Source: an uncultured Lachnospiraceae bacterium
GTDB lineage: Bacteria > Bacillota_A > Clostridia > Lachnospirales > Lachnospiraceae
Direction: 5' to 3'
Length of the DNA stretch: 6,369 bases
Assembly: GCA_900553635.1 (NCBI GenBank)
Contig: USDU01000154.1
Span: 1-6,369 of the forward strand
The position numbers and the translations under genes were made by a program. Shown here piece by piece: positions 1 through 5,088 of this stretch. The first letter of the stretch is position 1, and the number at the start of each line of letters is the position of its first letter. The notes below the pieces were generated by a model. It saw only the letters and a list, made by a program, of their open reading frames with translations, searched no databases and had not been told where the DNA came from.

Positions 1-853
1 CGATTAGTCCCGGTTTTTCAGAACGTGCTTTTATACCCAGTCTTCGGATTACCAGCTCTGCCAGATAAGAACCCACGTCTCCGAAATACTCCGCTCTTCC
101 TGAAGAAAACAACAGCGGTACTATCGGTTTTCCCTCTTTATCTCGCAGTCCTTCGCTTGCTACTACTACGACTCCGCCCTTTTCTCTGTGAAGCCGCTCC
201 ACATCTTCCAGAAATTCTTCTTCGTCAAATGGTCTTTCCGGAAGATAAATAAGATGGGGCGCATCTCCTTTCTGTTCTCTGGCCAGTGCGGAAGCTCCTG
301 TCAGCCAACCTGCATTCCGCCCCATTGCCTCCACAATACAGACATGAATCGGCAGAGAACGTACATCCGCTCCTATCTCCCGCACCGCCTCTGCCAGGAA
401 CCGCGCCGCACTGCCAAATCCCGGTGTATGATCTGTTACTGCAATATCGTTATCGACAGTCTTTGGAATTCCAATTACACGGATCTTTTTCTCTTTGCAT
501 AGCTTATGCAATTTTCCACAGGTATCCATCGTCCCGTTTCCGCCGTTCAACAGAACATATCGAATCCTGAATTTTTCAAATATTTCCAGCATTCTTTGAT
601 AGTCTTCTTCCGTTAAAGCAAACCTGGATGTTCCGATTGCACTTCCGGGCGTCTGGAGCATTCGTTCCATTTCTTCCTCCGATAAATTCTCCAGCTTCCA
701 AAACGCTTCTTTTAAGACACCTTCACTTCCGCCTTTCGCCCCGTAAATATGCTTTATCCCATAATTCCTGGCTTCTTTTATCACTCCGTACAGAGACGCA
801 TTCAGCACAGCGCTCGGACCTCCGCCATGCACCACAAGCAAATTGTTTTCCAT
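1..853 (-). CDS. pfkA: 6-phosphofructokinase, PPi-PFK lineage (N-terminal 284 residues; 3' end beyond window)
   Basis: Phosphorylates fructose-6-phosphate to fructose-1,6-bisphosphate, the committing step of glycolysis, in the cytosol. I translated it from the minus strand; it stays open to the window edge, so about 284 of an expected ~400 residues are present. Visible PFK landmarks: N-terminal GGG at residues 10-12, GGNGTMDT at 104-111, the catalytic PKTVDND at 130-136 (Asp134 as base), and EAMGRNAGW at 175-183. Lys131 and the MGRNAGW form are typical of pyrophosphate-dependent PFKs. Gly107, however, occupies the site that is usually Asp in PPi enzymes and Gly in ATP enzymes, so the phosphoryl donor is uncertain. 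I chose the ATG at 853 because a GGAGG lies 6 bases upstream; an in-frame ATG at 859 abuts that site and is less likely. The gene is divergent from a LacI-type regulator, with an operator-like palindrome between them. Confidence 0.93.
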   Translation of the reverse strand, partial: MENNLLVVHGGGPSAVLNASLYGVIKEARNYGIKHIYGAKGGSEGVLKEAFWKLENLSEEEMERMLQTPGSAIGTSRFALTEEDYQRMLEIFEKFRIRYVLLNGGNGTMDTCGKLHKLCKEKKIRVIGIPKTVDNDIAVTDHTPGFGSAARFLAEAVREIGADVRSLPIHVCIVEAMGRNAGWLTGASALAREQKGDAPHLIYLPERPFDEEEFLEDVERLHREKGGVVVVASEGLRDKEGKPIVPLLFSSGRAEYFGDVGSYLAELVIRRLGIKARSEKPGLI

Positions 854-876
854 ACCCATCCTCCCTTTATGGATTT

Positions 877-885
877 AGTATATCA
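877..885 (-). promoter_or_regulatory. Probable extended -10 promoter of the phosphofructokinase gene
   Basis: On the minus strand this reads TGATATACT, that is an extended -10 (TGN followed by TATACT, near the TATAAT consensus). No good -35 is found at 16-18 bases, which is tolerable for extended -10 promoters. Transcription would start near 870, giving a leader of under 20 bases that still holds the GGAGG. The palindrome at 914-931 would then be centred about 50 bases upstream of the start. Confidence 0.45.
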
Positions 886-913
886 TACATAATGCAATAT
901 TTTTACTTGTATT

Positions 914-931
914 TACGCAAACGTTTGTGTA
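914..931. promoter_or_regulatory. LacI-family operator palindrome between pfk and the repressor gene
   Basis: The sequence TACGCAAACGTTTGTGTA is an 18-bp inverted repeat centred on CG with one mismatched pair (917/928). Even-symmetric palindromes with a central CG and A/T-rich flanks (AAACGTTT) are the hallmark of LacI/GalR-family binding sites. It lies in the divergent gap between pfk and a LacI-type gene, so it is the likely cognate operator. It resembles the CGCAAACGTTTGCG type I recall for MalR-like maltose regulators in Gram-positives. It matches the CcpA cre consensus less well in the outer positions. Confidence 0.8.
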
Positions 932-958
932 TTTTGCTGGTATGTTTTTCCTGTTTTA

Positions 959-987
959 TTGACTTTTATTACTATTTTGTATATTAT
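959..987 (+). promoter_or_regulatory. Promoter of the LacI-family repressor gene
   Basis: TTGACT at 959-964 and TATTAT at 982-987 are separated by 17 bases, a strong sigma-A-type promoter. Transcription would begin near 994, leaving a leader of about 43 bases with a GGAGGG before the ATG at 1037. The operator palindrome ends 27 bases upstream of the -35, so repression of this promoter would need looping or a second site rather than direct overlap. Confidence 0.7.
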
Positions 988-1036
988 TAAGACAGTTCAT
1001 AATTTTTTATCGTCATTTTGTTCATCGGAGGGATCT

Positions 1037-2059
1037 ATGACTTTAAAACAAATCGCTCAGGAAGCCGGCGTTTCTATTTCTACCGTTTCTCGCGTCATTA
1101 ATCAGAGCAATTCAAACGTTGCAAGCAAAGAGGTTCAGGAACGAATCTGGGAAATTGTCCGGAGAACCGGCTATATTCCCAATTCCAATGCTCGCAATCT
1201 GAAAACCGGAATGACGCCTTCCGCATCTGAGCCGTCCCGTTCCATTGCCTGTCTTTTCGCACGCACTCCCGATGCTATTACCGATCCCTTTTTTTCACAG
1301 CTTGCCCATAGCATTGAAAAAGAAGCTTTTAAACAAAATTATATTTTGAAATATTCCTTTACCTCCATTGATATCCAGCATCCCACCACGTTTCACCTGA
1401 TCGCTAATAATCAGGTTGACGGTGTGGCGGTTCTCGGACGATGTGACAAGCCACTTCTCAGCTTTCTGAAAAAATATTTTAATTATGTGATTTATTCCGG
1501 ACTGAACAGTCTGAATGCAAAATACGATCAGGTTTTGTGTGAAAGTATTCTGGCCAGCGAAGCCGCCATTGAATATCTGATTGAACTCGGTCATACAAAA
1601 ATCGCTTACGTAGGCGAGACTAAAAATGAGGAACGCTATACCGGCTACGTCTCCACCTTACGCAAGCACAATATTCCGCTCCGAAATGAATTTGTTTCCA
1701 ATGTCATTCTTTCATCCGAAGGCGGGTACTGTGGGACTAAAACGCTTTTGAAGCGCACACAGGAAATGACCGCTATTTTCTGCCCCAACGATCTGACGGC
1801 TATTGGCGTAATGCGCGCCCTACAGGAAGCCGGGCTTAGAATTCCTACTGATATTTCCGTCATCAGTATTGACGATATCGACATGGCCCAGTACCTTTCT
1901 CCCATGCTTACGACCATCCACGTCCCTTTGGATGAAATGGGACAGACTGCGGCGAAAATTCTGATAGACCGCATCCAAGGTGGACATCATCTTCCCATGA
2001 AAATTTCTCTGCCCTTCTATCTGGCTGTACGTGAAAGCTGTGCAGCGCCACGTAAATAA
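1037..2059 (+). CDS. LacI/GalR-family transcriptional regulator
   Basis: Cytosolic sugar-responsive DNA-binding regulator of 340 residues, the normal family length. Residues 3-22 form the LacI helix-turn-helix (LKQIAQEAGVSISTVSRVIN), followed by the hinge region around 44-58 with TGYIPNSNARNL. The rest is a periplasmic-binding-protein-like effector domain: GVAVLGR near 134-140, LGHTKIAYVGE and the RYTGY segment in the middle, then FCPNDLTAIGVMRAL and ISIDDIDMAQYLSPMLTTI toward the C-terminus. An ATG at 959 in the same frame is rejected as the start: it overlaps the promoter, has no ribosome site and would put 26 unrelated residues before the HTH, whereas GGAGGG lies 4 bases before 1037. It is divergent from pfk and convergent with pgi, and both those genes carry matching operator-like sites. 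The effector is unknown; a maltose-type sugar is a guess from operator similarity. Confidence 0.95.
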   Translation: MTLKQIAQEAGVSISTVSRVINQSNSNVASKEVQERIWEIVRRTGYIPNSNARNLKTGMTPSASEPSRSIACLFARTPDAITDPFFSQLAHSIEKEAFKQNYILKYSFTSIDIQHPTTFHLIANNQVDGVAVLGRCDKPLLSFLKKYFNYVIYSGLNSLNAKYDQVLCESILASEAAIEYLIELGHTKIAYVGETKNEERYTGYVSTLRKHNIPLRNEFVSNVILSSEGGYCGTKTLLKRTQEMTAIFCPNDLTAIGVMRALQEAGLRIPTDISVISIDDIDMAQYLSPMLTTIHVPLDEMGQTAAKILIDRIQGGHHLPMKISLPFYLAVRESCAAPRK

Positions 2060-2071
2060 AGATTTGCATTA

Positions 2072-2097
2072 TAAAAGGGGCCGTCAGGCCCCTTTTA
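2072..2097. terminator. Bidirectional intrinsic terminator shared by the repressor gene and pgi
   Basis: A perfect 11-bp stem (2072-2082 with 2087-2097) closes a 4-base loop GTCA. The GC core GGGGCC/GGCCCC is flanked by A4 on the left and T4 on the right, so either transcript gets a GC hairpin followed by a U run. It sits where the repressor gene (+) and pgi (-) converge. The pgi stop codon is inside the loop, so the last pgi codons form part of the stem. Confidence 0.9.
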
Positions 2098-3331
2098 ACG
2101 TGTGAAACATTTCTTTTTTATACGCCTCTACTCCCGGTTGATCAAAGGGATTTACATTCTGAATTCTCGCCGATAAATAGCAGGCAAATTCGAAGAAATA
2201 AAACAATTCTCCCATGCTCTCTTCATTCATGCCTTCCACCTGCAGCTCCATACAGGGAATTCTTCTGCTGTGGGCAGTCAGCGTGGCCTTATACGCCGCT
2301 TCATTTATCTGCGCAAAATTCTTGCCCTCCAGATAGGCAAAACCATCCCTTTTCTCATTTTGCTCTACCTGTACGGCGGCCTCTGTCTGACCCGTTTTTA
2401 TAAAGGTTTCAAATAAAATTTTACTTCCCTCCTGTATGTATTGTCCCATAGAGTGAAGTTCTTCTGAAAATTCAGACGAGGCCGGAAAAATTCCCTTTTC
2501 TTCTTTTCCCTCGCTCTCTGCAAAAAGCTGTATCCACCATTTATAAAACCACCGTAGCTGCGGTTCGAAGGACGACAGCATTTCTATCCGATAACCCTGA
2601 CGTTGACAGCACTGTCGCATGCAGGCATATTGATAGGCAATATTTCTTTGCGGTGGTTCTTTTCGAAGTTCTTCCTCCATTTTTTCCGCGCCTTTTACAA
2701 GAGACCGGATATCTATCCCGGCCACCGCCATAGGTAAAAGCCCCACATTTGTCAGTACAGAATATCTTCCACCCACATCCTTCGGAAACTCTAAAAAAGT
2801 ATATCCGTTTTCCCGGCTGAACTGCTCCAGAGAGCTTCCCGGCGTTCCTGTTGTGATGATCCGTTTTCCTGCTTCTTCTCCGTACTCTTTTTCCAGATAC
2901 TGTCGTAATATCCGGAACGTCACGCCTGGCTCCAAGGTTTCAAAATTCTTTGCAATGCAGTCTATGAACACGGATTTTCCTTTTATCTCTGATAGCACTT
3001 TGTTTATCGCATAAGGAGCAAGGGAATTTCCCGCATATATTATTTTCGGGCCTTTTCCTTCTGCAAACGCTTCTATTGCAGCTCTGGCTCCATTATTGGA
3101 GCCGCCCACTCCGATAATAACAAACACTTCTGCTTTTTTCCGTATCTTTTCTGCCAGCTGTTCCAAAGCTTGTAGCTGTGTTTCTCCTGCATACTTTTTC
3201 ACATGGTGCCAGCCCAATGCGTCTGCATAGCGTTCTTCTCCTGTTTGCACAGCTCTCAAAAGACCCTCATTTTCTTTTTTTATTTGTTCTGCCTCCGCCT
3301 TCAGCGTCTGTGCATAAACATATAATTTCAT
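2084..3331 (-). CDS. pgi: Glucose-6-phosphate isomerase, short divergent form
   Basis: Expected to interconvert glucose-6-phosphate and fructose-6-phosphate in the cytosol. At 415 residues it is shorter than Bacillus-type Pgi (about 450). Conserved landmarks: GVGGSNNGARA at 74-84, DVGGRYSVLTNVGLLP at 185-200, ESEGK at 272-276 (catalytic Glu272), LHSMGQY at 292-298 (His293), and NPFDQPGVEAYKK near 394-406 (Lys405). The sugar-phosphate loop, usually SKSGTTTEP or SKTFTT, reads AKNFETLEP at 127-135, so the first Ser is Ala and an acidic residue enters the pocket; function may therefore differ from housekeeping Pgi. The start is supported by AGGAGG at 3338-3343, 6 bases upstream. It has its own promoter carrying an operator-like site, lies downstream of the mutase gene on the same strand, and ends inside a terminator hairpin. 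Confidence 0.93.
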   Translation of the reverse strand: MKLYVYAQTLKAEAEQIKKENEGLLRAVQTGEERYADALGWHHVKKYAGETQLQALEQLAEKIRKKAEVFVIIGVGGSNNGARAAIEAFAEGKGPKIIYAGNSLAPYAINKVLSEIKGKSVFIDCIAKNFETLEPGVTFRILRQYLEKEYGEEAGKRIITTGTPGSSLEQFSRENGYTFLEFPKDVGGRYSVLTNVGLLPMAVAGIDIRSLVKGAEKMEEELRKEPPQRNIAYQYACMRQCCQRQGYRIEMLSSFEPQLRWFYKWWIQLFAESEGKEEKGIFPASSEFSEELHSMGQYIQEGSKILFETFIKTGQTEAAVQVEQNEKRDGFAYLEGKNFAQINEAAYKATLTAHSRRIPCMELQVEGMNEESMGELFYFFEFACYLSARIQNVNPFDQPGVEAYKKEMFHTLKGA

Positions 3332-3359
3332 GTCTCTCCTCCTCTCCTGTTTTTACCAT
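3267..3359 (-). CDS. Possible 30-codon upstream ORF overlapping the pgi start
   Basis: A second AGGAGG at 3364-3369 precedes an ATG at 3357-3359 by 4 bases. The frame runs 30 codons, is out of frame with pgi, crosses the pgi start and stops about 21 codons into it. The peptide (beginning MVKTGEEERH and ending in a Lys/Arg-rich tail) resembles nothing I know. It could be a leader that modulates pgi translation, or chance in a purine-rich leader. Confidence 0.25.
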   Translation of the reverse strand: MVKTGEEERHEIICLCTDAEGGGRTNKKRK

Positions 3360-3388
3360 AACACCTCCTCTCTCTTTATCACAATCAG

Positions 3389-3417
3389 ATTTTACGCAAG
3401 CGTTTTACTTATGTAAA
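3389..3417 (-). promoter_or_regulatory. pgi: pgi promoter
   Basis: On the minus strand TTTACA (3412-3417) and TAAAAT (3389-3394) are separated by exactly 17 bases. Transcription would start near 3382, about 50 bases before the pgi ATG. The promoter lies just past the stop codon of the mutase gene, so pgi can be expressed independently of the upstream GC-rich genes. Confidence 0.75.
3393..3406. promoter_or_regulatory. Second LacI-type operator, within the pgi promoter
   Basis: TACGCAAGCGTTTT on the plus strand matches the palindrome at 914-931 in 12 of the first 13 positions (TACGCAARCGTTT), including the central CG; the right half-site is degenerate. It fills much of the spacer and touches the -10 of the pgi promoter, the classic position for repression by steric block. 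Inferred to bind the repressor encoded at 1037-2059. Confidence 0.65.
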
Positions 3418-3419
3418 CC

Positions 3420-3460
3420 CTCTTATCTGCCAATAGATGGAAATACTTTCTCTGTATACA
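3420..3460. other. Base-composition boundary at the 3' end of the mutase gene
   Basis: Left of here the DNA is AT-rich (for example 19 G/C in the 60 bases at 2401-2460); right of it the DNA is GC-rich (38 G/C in the 60 bases at 4141-4200). The change is abrupt and falls inside the last codons of the mutase gene, whose C-terminus also ends early. This marks a probable recombination or insertion edge, or an assembly join. Confidence 0.6.
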
Positions 3461-4928
3461 CCTTAATCTTCGGCTCCGTGCCCGACGGACGGATTACTGC
3501 TTCGCTGCCGTCTTCCATCCACATCTGGAGGACGTTGGAGACCGGGAGGCCGTCGACGCCGTCTTTATAATCTTTATAGCGCACTACTTTGGAGCCTCCA
3601 AACTTCATGCCCTCCGGGCTGTTCAGGCCCTCGCGGATCTGGGCCATGCGCTTGTCGGCTTCGGCGCCGTTGAATTCATAGGTTTTGAGAGTTGTCTCAT
3701 AGTGTCCGTACTTGGCGTACAGGTCATCCAGTGCATCCCAGACCGTCTTGCCCTCGGCCTTGTAGGTATCGGCCATCTCACAGAACATCATGGCTGCGCC
3801 TACGGCGTCTTTATCGCGCACATAGCTGCCGATGAGGTAGCCGCAGCTCTCCTCGAAGCCGAAGACATAGCGGTCTTCCTCTCCTGCCTGTTCCAGCTTG
3901 CCGATCTGCTCGCCAATCCATTTGAAGCCGGTCAGGGTCTGGATGACTTCCACACCGTAGGCTTCCGCGATACGGTCGACCATGGAGGTACTTACGATGG
4001 TGCGGACAGTCACCGGATGCTCCGGCAGGGTTCCTGCTGCCTTTCTGCAGCGCAGGATGTACTCCAGCAAAAGAATGCCCACTTCATTTCCGTTCAGGCG
4101 CTCATATTTGTCGCCCTTTTTCGCCACCACGCCCAGACGGTCGCTGTCCGGATCCGTGGCAATCAGCAGATCCGCGCCGGTCTTCTCACACCACTCCAGG
4201 CCAATCTTCAGGGCGTCCGGAGACTCCGGGTTCGGGTAGGGGCAGGTGGGGAAGTCGCCATTGGGCTTTGCCTGCTCGGTGACGATCTGCAGATCTTTGA
4301 TACCGATGTATTTCAGGATACTGGTGACCGGAATCAGGCCTGCGCCGTACAACGGCGTGTAGACTACCTTCAGGCCGGAGGTCAGCTCCTTCTTCGTCCG
4401 CTTGCGGATGATAGCCGCCAGGAACGCTTTCAGGGTCTTCTCGTCGATCAGGACGATCTGTCCGTCCTCCACGTACTCTTCGAAGGTCTTGCCGCCCCGG
4501 GCCTGGCTCTTATCTGCTGCCCAGATATGCTGCTGAATCCGATCCGCCGCCTCGTTGGTCACCTGGCAACCGTCGGAACCATATACCTTGTAGCCGTTGT
4601 ATTCCCGTGGGTTATGGCTTGCGGTCACCACGATGCCCACGGTTGTCTTCAGATGGCGCACTGCGAAGGAAAGGGTCGGGGTCGGCATCAGCTTCGGGTA
4701 AATGTATGCCTTGCAGCCCTGCATGGCCAGCACCCGGGCCGCCTCGCGGGCGAACTCCTCCGAATGGTTCCGGCTGTCGTAGGCCAGCGCTGCGCTTGGG
4801 TTGTCGCTTTGCTCCTTCGCATAAGCTGCCACGCCCAGGGTCGCTTCCTGAATGGTCTCCAGATTCATATGGTCCGGTCCCGGTCCCATGGTGGCGCGCA
4901 ATCCGCCTGTTCCAAATTTCAGATTCAT
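3423..4928 (-). CDS. pgm: Phospho-sugar mutase (phosphoglucomutase/phosphomannomutase), C-terminus apparently shortened
   Basis: Alpha-D-phosphohexomutase superfamily enzyme moving phosphate between C1 and C6 of glucose (and perhaps mannose) through a phosphoserine. Of 501 residues, FGTGGLRA at 5-12 starts domain 1; TASHNPREYNGYKVY at 102-116 holds catalytic Ser104; DPDSDRLG at 259-266 binds Mg; GFEESCGY at 357-364 reads the sugar hydroxyls; RPSGTEPKIKVY at 480-491 binds the phosphate. It lacks the ~45 residues that precede FGTGGLR in PgcA-type relatives, but a TGA lies four codons upstream in frame and GAGG precedes the ATG by 7 bases, so the start is real. Only 14 residues follow RPSGTEPK, ending KVFPSIGR, where relatives usually have another 30-40 forming the last helix. 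It follows manA across a folded repeat. In context it could act as ManB for GDP-fucose or feed glucose-6-P to Pgi. Confidence 0.93.
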   Translation of the reverse strand: MNLKFGTGGLRATMGPGPDHMNLETIQEATLGVAAYAKEQSDNPSAALAYDSRNHSEEFAREAARVLAMQGCKAYIYPKLMPTPTLSFAVRHLKTTVGIVVTASHNPREYNGYKVYGSDGCQVTNEAADRIQQHIWAADKSQARGGKTFEEYVEDGQIVLIDEKTLKAFLAAIIRKRTKKELTSGLKVVYTPLYGAGLIPVTSILKYIGIKDLQIVTEQAKPNGDFPTCPYPNPESPDALKIGLEWCEKTGADLLIATDPDSDRLGVVAKKGDKYERLNGNEVGILLLEYILRCRKAAGTLPEHPVTVRTIVSTSMVDRIAEAYGVEVIQTLTGFKWIGEQIGKLEQAGEEDRYVFGFEESCGYLIGSYVRDKDAVGAAMMFCEMADTYKAEGKTVWDALDDLYAKYGHYETTLKTYEFNGAEADKRMAQIREGLNSPEGMKFGGSKVVRYKDYKDGVDGLPVSNVLQMWMEDGSEAVIRPSGTEPKIKVYTEKVFPSIGR

Positions 4929-4991
4929 ATTCTTACCTCACTTTCATGTTACTGTTCACTTCGTTCTCAGTAACACGCTTCGCGATGCACA

Positions 4992-5016
4992 GAATTTACG
5001 CATTCTGCGTAAATTC
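4992..5016. repeat. Perfect 11-bp hairpin within the intergenic element
   Basis: GAATTTACGCA (4992-5002) pairs perfectly with TGCGTAAATTC (5006-5016) around a 3-base loop TTC. No U tract follows on either strand, so it is not an intrinsic terminator. Confidence 0.85.
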
Positions 5017-5035
5017 GCGCTTACACAACTCGGGA

Positions 5036-5057
5036 TTTTGGCATATGCATGCCAAAA
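5036..5057. repeat. Perfect 9-bp hairpin within the intergenic element
   Basis: TTTTGGCAT (5036-5044) pairs perfectly with ATGCCAAAA (5049-5057) around the 4-base loop ATGC. In the direction of transcription (minus) the stem ends in A residues, so terminator function is unlikely. Confidence 0.85.
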
Positions 5058-5088
5058 CACCTCGCGGGATAGTGCCTGTGAACAGTAA

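Larger units (their letters stand above)
4949..5088. repeat. 140-bp folded intergenic repeat-like element with 11-bp terminal inverted repeats
   Basis: The gap between manA and the mutase gene is almost filled by a structured unit. Perfect 11-bp inverted repeats, TTACTGTTCAC at 4949-4959 and GTGAACAGTAA at 5078-5088, bound it. Inside are two perfect hairpins (4992-5016 and 5036-5057), a small CGC-TTC-GCG hairpin near 4977-4985, and a GTTACTG/CAGTAAC pair (4948-4954/4968-4974) that would compete with the outer stem. One end abuts the manA stop codon; the other stops 20 bases before the mutase start, leaving its ribosome site free. No ORF, transposase or clear target duplication is seen. It looks like a MITE- or REP-like intergenic repeat, or a structured RNA element; copy number cannot be judged here. 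Confidence 0.7.

Noticed and set aside
914..931. Palindrome as a CcpA cre site
   Set aside because: The outer positions fit the cre consensus poorly (C where A/T is expected and no terminal C-A), and a cognate LacI-family gene lies adjacent. Not excluded entirely.
25..990. Several plus-strand open frames across 25-990
   Set aside because: They are shadows of the phosphofructokinase gene on the minus strand or lie in the promoter region; none has recognisable motifs.
959..1036. Upstream ATG that would extend the LacI regulator by 26 residues
   Set aside because: It overlaps the -35 of the gene's own promoter, has no ribosome site, and the HTH normally begins within the first few residues, as it does from 1037.
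3702..4973. A long 423-codon plus-strand open frame opposite the mutase gene
   Set aside because: It is a GC-rich antisense shadow of a gene with all family motifs; its product shows no recognisable domain and it has no convincing ribosome site.
4992..5016. The hairpin shares TTTACGCA with both LacI-type operators and could be a third operator
   Set aside because: The shared 8-mer is only a half-site; the central AACGTT is replaced by ATTCT and the symmetry is odd-spaced, so LacI-family binding is unlikely.
5036..5057. Hairpin as an intrinsic terminator between manA and the mutase gene
   Set aside because: On the transcribed strand no U run follows the stem, and the GC content of the stem is low.
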